Positions 33,627-35,761 of a stretch of DNA of 35,761 nt are shown here, piece after piece. Source of the DNA: Elusimicrobiota bacterium (lineage in GTDB: Bacteria > Elusimicrobiota > Elusimicrobia > Elusimicrobiales > UBA9959); the NCBI GenBank assembly GCA_012517285.1, contig JAAYVG010000013.1, positions 1 to 35,761 of the forward strand, written 5' to 3'. A program made the position numbers and the translations under genes. The stretch's first letter is position 1, and the number at the start of each line of letters is the position of its first letter. Under the pieces are notes generated by a model that saw nothing but the letters and a program-made list of their open reading frames with translations, did no database searches and was not told where the DNA came from.

Positions 33627-34292
33627 ATGGAAAAAGCTATAGTGGTAAGCTCATATAAAAACCTATTAGAAGAAATGGATGGATATGATATTATATATCT
33701 TGGTGATGAGTTCTGTCCAAATTTTATAACTTTAGATGATTTATTAAAACTTAAAAATATTCGCAAAAAAAAAGTATTTTTAACCCCAATGGTTACTGAC
33801 AGAGAGATACAAAAAATAATATCAATATTAGATTTTAATAAAAAAAATATTTTATTTGATGAGATTACCATAAATGATATCGGATTGTTGAAGTATATAT
33901 ATGATAACAAAATAGATATAAAGATAAATATTGGAAGAATACTTCTTTTGAGCCTTTCTTCTTCCATAACGTCAAATTATTTTATTAATATGTTTAAAAA
34001 ATTAAACATATCATCGTTTGAAATAGATTCTGCCGATCATTTAAAATATATAAACAATCTTAAAAATAAGATATCACTTCACACGCCATACAGATATATT
34101 ACAATGACAAGGTTCTGTCCTTCCGCTAAAAACAGGTGGATAAAAGATTGTAGGAACAGATGCAGTAAAAGATATATGCTATTACAATCCAAGCTTTTTG
34201 GTAATATTTTTATAAATGGAAATGCTTATTTTTACAGGGATGAACCATTATTAACGGATACACGTATCACAAGGATCATAGAAAGTAAATAG
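33627..34292 (+). CDS. U32-like partner protein of pair B
   Basis: A 221-residue protein matching the partner at 23511. DIIYLGDEFCPNFI near the N-terminus parallels DIVYIGSFFCENLI, and TMTRFCPSAKNRWIKDCRNR keeps the C-x10-C-x3-C set. It ends the plus-strand array, 16 bases before the 3' end of a minus-strand gene. No terminator hairpin is seen between the convergent genes. GATAAT lies eight bases before the end of its leader, so a weak separate start is possible. Confidence 0.65.
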   Translation: MEKAIVVSSYKNLLEEMDGYDIIYLGDEFCPNFITLDDLLKLKNIRKKKVFLTPMVTDREIQKIISILDFNKKNILFDEITINDIGLLKYIYDNKIDIKINIGRILLLSLSSSITSNYFINMFKKLNISSFEIDSADHLKYINNLKNKISLHTPYRYITMTRFCPSAKNRWIKDCRNRCSKRYMLLQSKLFGNIFINGNAYFYRDEPLLTDTRITRIIESK

Positions 34293-34308
34293 GATTCACT
34301 GAAAAACT

Positions 34309-35178
34309 TTATTCAAAATATATTTCAAGTATATCTCCTTCTTTTGTTACCGAAAAGTTTGTTATTTTCTTATCAATTAATAGTCCCCTATATTGATCAT
34401 TCAGCAATTTATCAATATATAATAAATCTACAGGTTTTTTAAACATTATATATGATTTCTCATGCTCTGAGATCTTTTGATGCCCATAAATTCTATTAAG
34501 CCTTATTACGGAATTAACTTTTTTCAAACCAATCATATTTATTCCTTTTTTTTCATAATTATAAAAATAATCTATACCATATGATCTTAATGGATATCTG
34601 TTGTATATCTTATAATTTAATGCTTTTTTATTATAAAACACATCGACAGCAAACATATCTATATTTTTAAAAAGTTTATTTAATTTTTTTATATCTTTGA
34701 ATTCTATTATATTAGCTAATTTTTTTATATTTTCTAAGTTCATTTTATCAAAAACAACATAAAATGTTGATTTTAAATAAATCATTTTATGTAGATCCCA
34801 TTCAAGGCTTATAATTGTTCGAGGATAAAACTCAAAATTATTTCCCAAAAATGATATTATATCTGAAATAATTTTTATATTTTTGATATAAAAATAGTTT
34901 GTTTTTTTTAAAATTTCTAAAAATCTCTTTGCATATATATAACCAGCATATTTTCTTTTAATAGGGGTAAGTGCATCTTTAAACATAAAATAATGTATAA
35001 ATCTGGCATTATTTTCTTTTTTCTTTAATACAATACTGGTCTCATATCTTTCAGATAAGATATAATCTTTTTTTATATCAGTTTTACATAAATCCATAAG
35101 ATTCAAGCATTTTTGGTTAAAGATATTATTTTTATCGGATAAGGCATGTAAATAATTCTTGATTTGAATTAAGTCCAT
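34309..35178 (-). CDS. Hypothetical protein, unrecognised
   Basis: A 289-residue protein on the minus strand. It has no signal peptide or clear membrane segments and is rich in Lys, Ile, Asn and Tyr. Alternating hydrophobic stretches such as IISLEWDLHKMIYLKSTFYV and MFAVDVFYNKKALNYKIYNR suggest beta strands. I do not recognise a family. It converges on the end of the array and is divergent from the next gene with 31 bases between starts. The start ATG is preceded by TAAAAT and ATTTAT, the same arrangement as at 10217. Confidence 0.6.
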   Translation of the reverse strand: MDLIQIKNYLHALSDKNNIFNQKCLNLMDLCKTDIKKDYILSERYETSIVLKKKENNARFIHYFMFKDALTPIKRKYAGYIYAKRFLEILKKTNYFYIKNIKIISDIISFLGNNFEFYPRTIISLEWDLHKMIYLKSTFYVVFDKMNLENIKKLANIIEFKDIKKLNKLFKNIDMFAVDVFYNKKALNYKIYNRYPLRSYGIDYFYNYEKKGINMIGLKKVNSVIRLNRIYGHQKISEHEKSYIMFKKPVDLLYIDKLLNDQYRGLLIDKKITNFSVTKEGDILEIYFE

Positions 35179-35184
35179 ATAAAT

Positions 35185-35196
35185 ATTTTATATAAT
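35185..35196. promoter_or_regulatory. Back-to-back -10 boxes of a divergent gene pair
   Basis: TATAAT (35191-35196, plus strand) directly abuts TAAAAT (35190-35185, minus strand). On the minus strand six bases separate the box from the ATG at 35178. On the plus strand six bases separate it from an ATG at 35203 and 13 from the ATG at 35210. Initiation in the two directions is likely mutually exclusive. Confidence 0.5.
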
Positions 35197-35209
35197 ATTT
35201 AAATGAGTT

Positions 35210-35761
35210 ATGTTTACTTATCCTGAAAATAAAAAGATATTGGTATTATCCACACCAGCGACCTTTGTATCAGAAATGGCGTTATGTAATCTGTCTCAAG
35301 TTCCTGTAAACATACTCAAGATAATAAGTTTTTTAAAATCAAGAAATAATTACGTCTTATATATAAATCTTCATTACGGAGATTTAGAAACCCAACCTGA
35401 TATACTATCAAGCAACTGGAAGAAAAAGCCAGCATCAATAGAGGGGAATGCAGAGCTTGATATGAATATAGGAGGGAGATCTCCTGAATGGTTAAAGAAC
35501 AAACTAAATACTATTGATTTCAAACCTGATTATTTATGGATAAGCTGTTCATTCAGTTTTGACTATGATCTCGTTGAAGAATACTTAACTATTATAAAGG
35601 AAAGATTTCCTTATATAAAAGTTGTGCTTGGTGGAGATTTTGTAAGGTCTGCACCATTTTTGGGAAAAAAGCTTAAAGCTGATTATACATTTACTGGTAG
35701 AATAGTAGAAGCAGATACGATGAAACCTGATTTTAGTGTAAGTGATTACTGGTCATATGGG
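35210..35761 (+). CDS. B12-binding-domain radical SAM protein, N-terminal part
   Basis: The gene runs off the window; 184 codons are visible. It begins MFTYPENKKILVLSTPATFV, a Rossmann-like opening, then VVLGGDFVR and DYTFTGRIVEAD, which follow the pattern of cobalamin-binding domains that precede radical SAM domains in BchE/MiaB-like class B methylases and related enzymes. The radical SAM domain itself is beyond the window, so the assignment is by N-terminal pattern only. Start: ATG at 35210 in the open frame; an ATG at 35203 gives only seven codons in another frame. Confidence 0.6.
   Translation, partial: MFTYPENKKILVLSTPATFVSEMALCNLSQVPVNILKIISFLKSRNNYVLYINLHYGDLETQPDILSSNWKKKPASIEGNAELDMNIGGRSPEWLKNKLNTIDFKPDYLWISCSFSFDYDLVEEYLTIIKERFPYIKVVLGGDFVRSAPFLGKKLKADYTFTGRIVEADTMKPDFSVSDYWSYG

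Noticed and set aside
33401-33967. 188-codon open frame on the minus strand with hydrophobic residues
   Set aside because: It lies across the ends of two well-supported U32-type genes, has no ribosome site, and AT-rich antisense frames readily give Ile/Phe-rich products.

Overview
The window is AT-rich bacterial DNA (no introns, Shine-Dalgarno sites, densely packed same-strand genes). Its left part is ordinary: an aminotransferase, a tRNA-Ser, a YbaB-like protein, a SixA-like phosphatase, SpoIID, UppP and an AI-2E-family permease. A four-subunit group 3b-type [NiFe] hydrogenase with its maturation protease then suggests an anaerobic or fermentative lifestyle. The secreted protein at 11836-12705 carries an 'ISTYYPAPYG' motif just after its signal peptide. 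From memory this motif recurs in Elusimicrobiota/Omnitrophota-like candidate phyla, so I suspect an uncultured bacterium of that kind; this is inference only.

Layout: 1-5829 housekeeping genes, with a tRNA-Ser(CGA) on the minus strand at 1696-1782 and a GC-rich palindromic repeat near 3898-3930. 5830-6101 is a regulatory gap with a Rex-like palindrome. 6102-10141 is the hydrogenase operon (beta, gamma, delta, alpha subunits), closed by a clear intrinsic terminator. 10217-11597 holds the hydrogenase protease and a cation diffusion facilitator. 11641-11669 is a near-consensus promoter. From 11836 to 34292 there is one long, tightly coupled, same-strand gene array. A divergent pair of unknown or partial genes closes the window.

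The array looks like a greatly expanded His-Xaa-Ser (Hxs) peptide-modification system. It has a precursor with eleven Ser-His units (15968-16285), two HxsD-like small proteins (12721-13155 and 14599-14919) and three HxsB-type radical SAM maturases (13097, 21445, 26300). Six more radical SAM paralogs share a C-terminal CX2CX5CXG motif (17361, 19715, 25387, 27699, 29760, 31711). Three further radical SAM enzymes are of other types (16295, HemW-like 18430, and 30623). Interleaved with these twelve radical SAM genes are a Dph6-like PP-loop ATP pyrophosphatase, two pairs of U32-family proteins resembling UbiU/UbiV partners, a PEP-utiliser-type swivelling domain without its catalytic histidine, a type IV prepilin-peptidase-like membrane protease and a membrane-anchored Cys-rich protein.

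A simple model (inference): the repeat peptide is bound by HxsD-like partners and modified by several radical SAM enzymes. Further chemistry (hydroxylation, amidation, methylation) would come from the U32, PP-loop and HemW-like proteins, and the product would be processed or anchored at the membrane. Only the basic hxsABCD set is a recognised family system; the U32/PP-loop/prepilin-peptidase expansion is the part that may be undescribed. A second theme is that several genes have a -10-like box 6-9 bases before the ATG, which points to leaderless transcripts.
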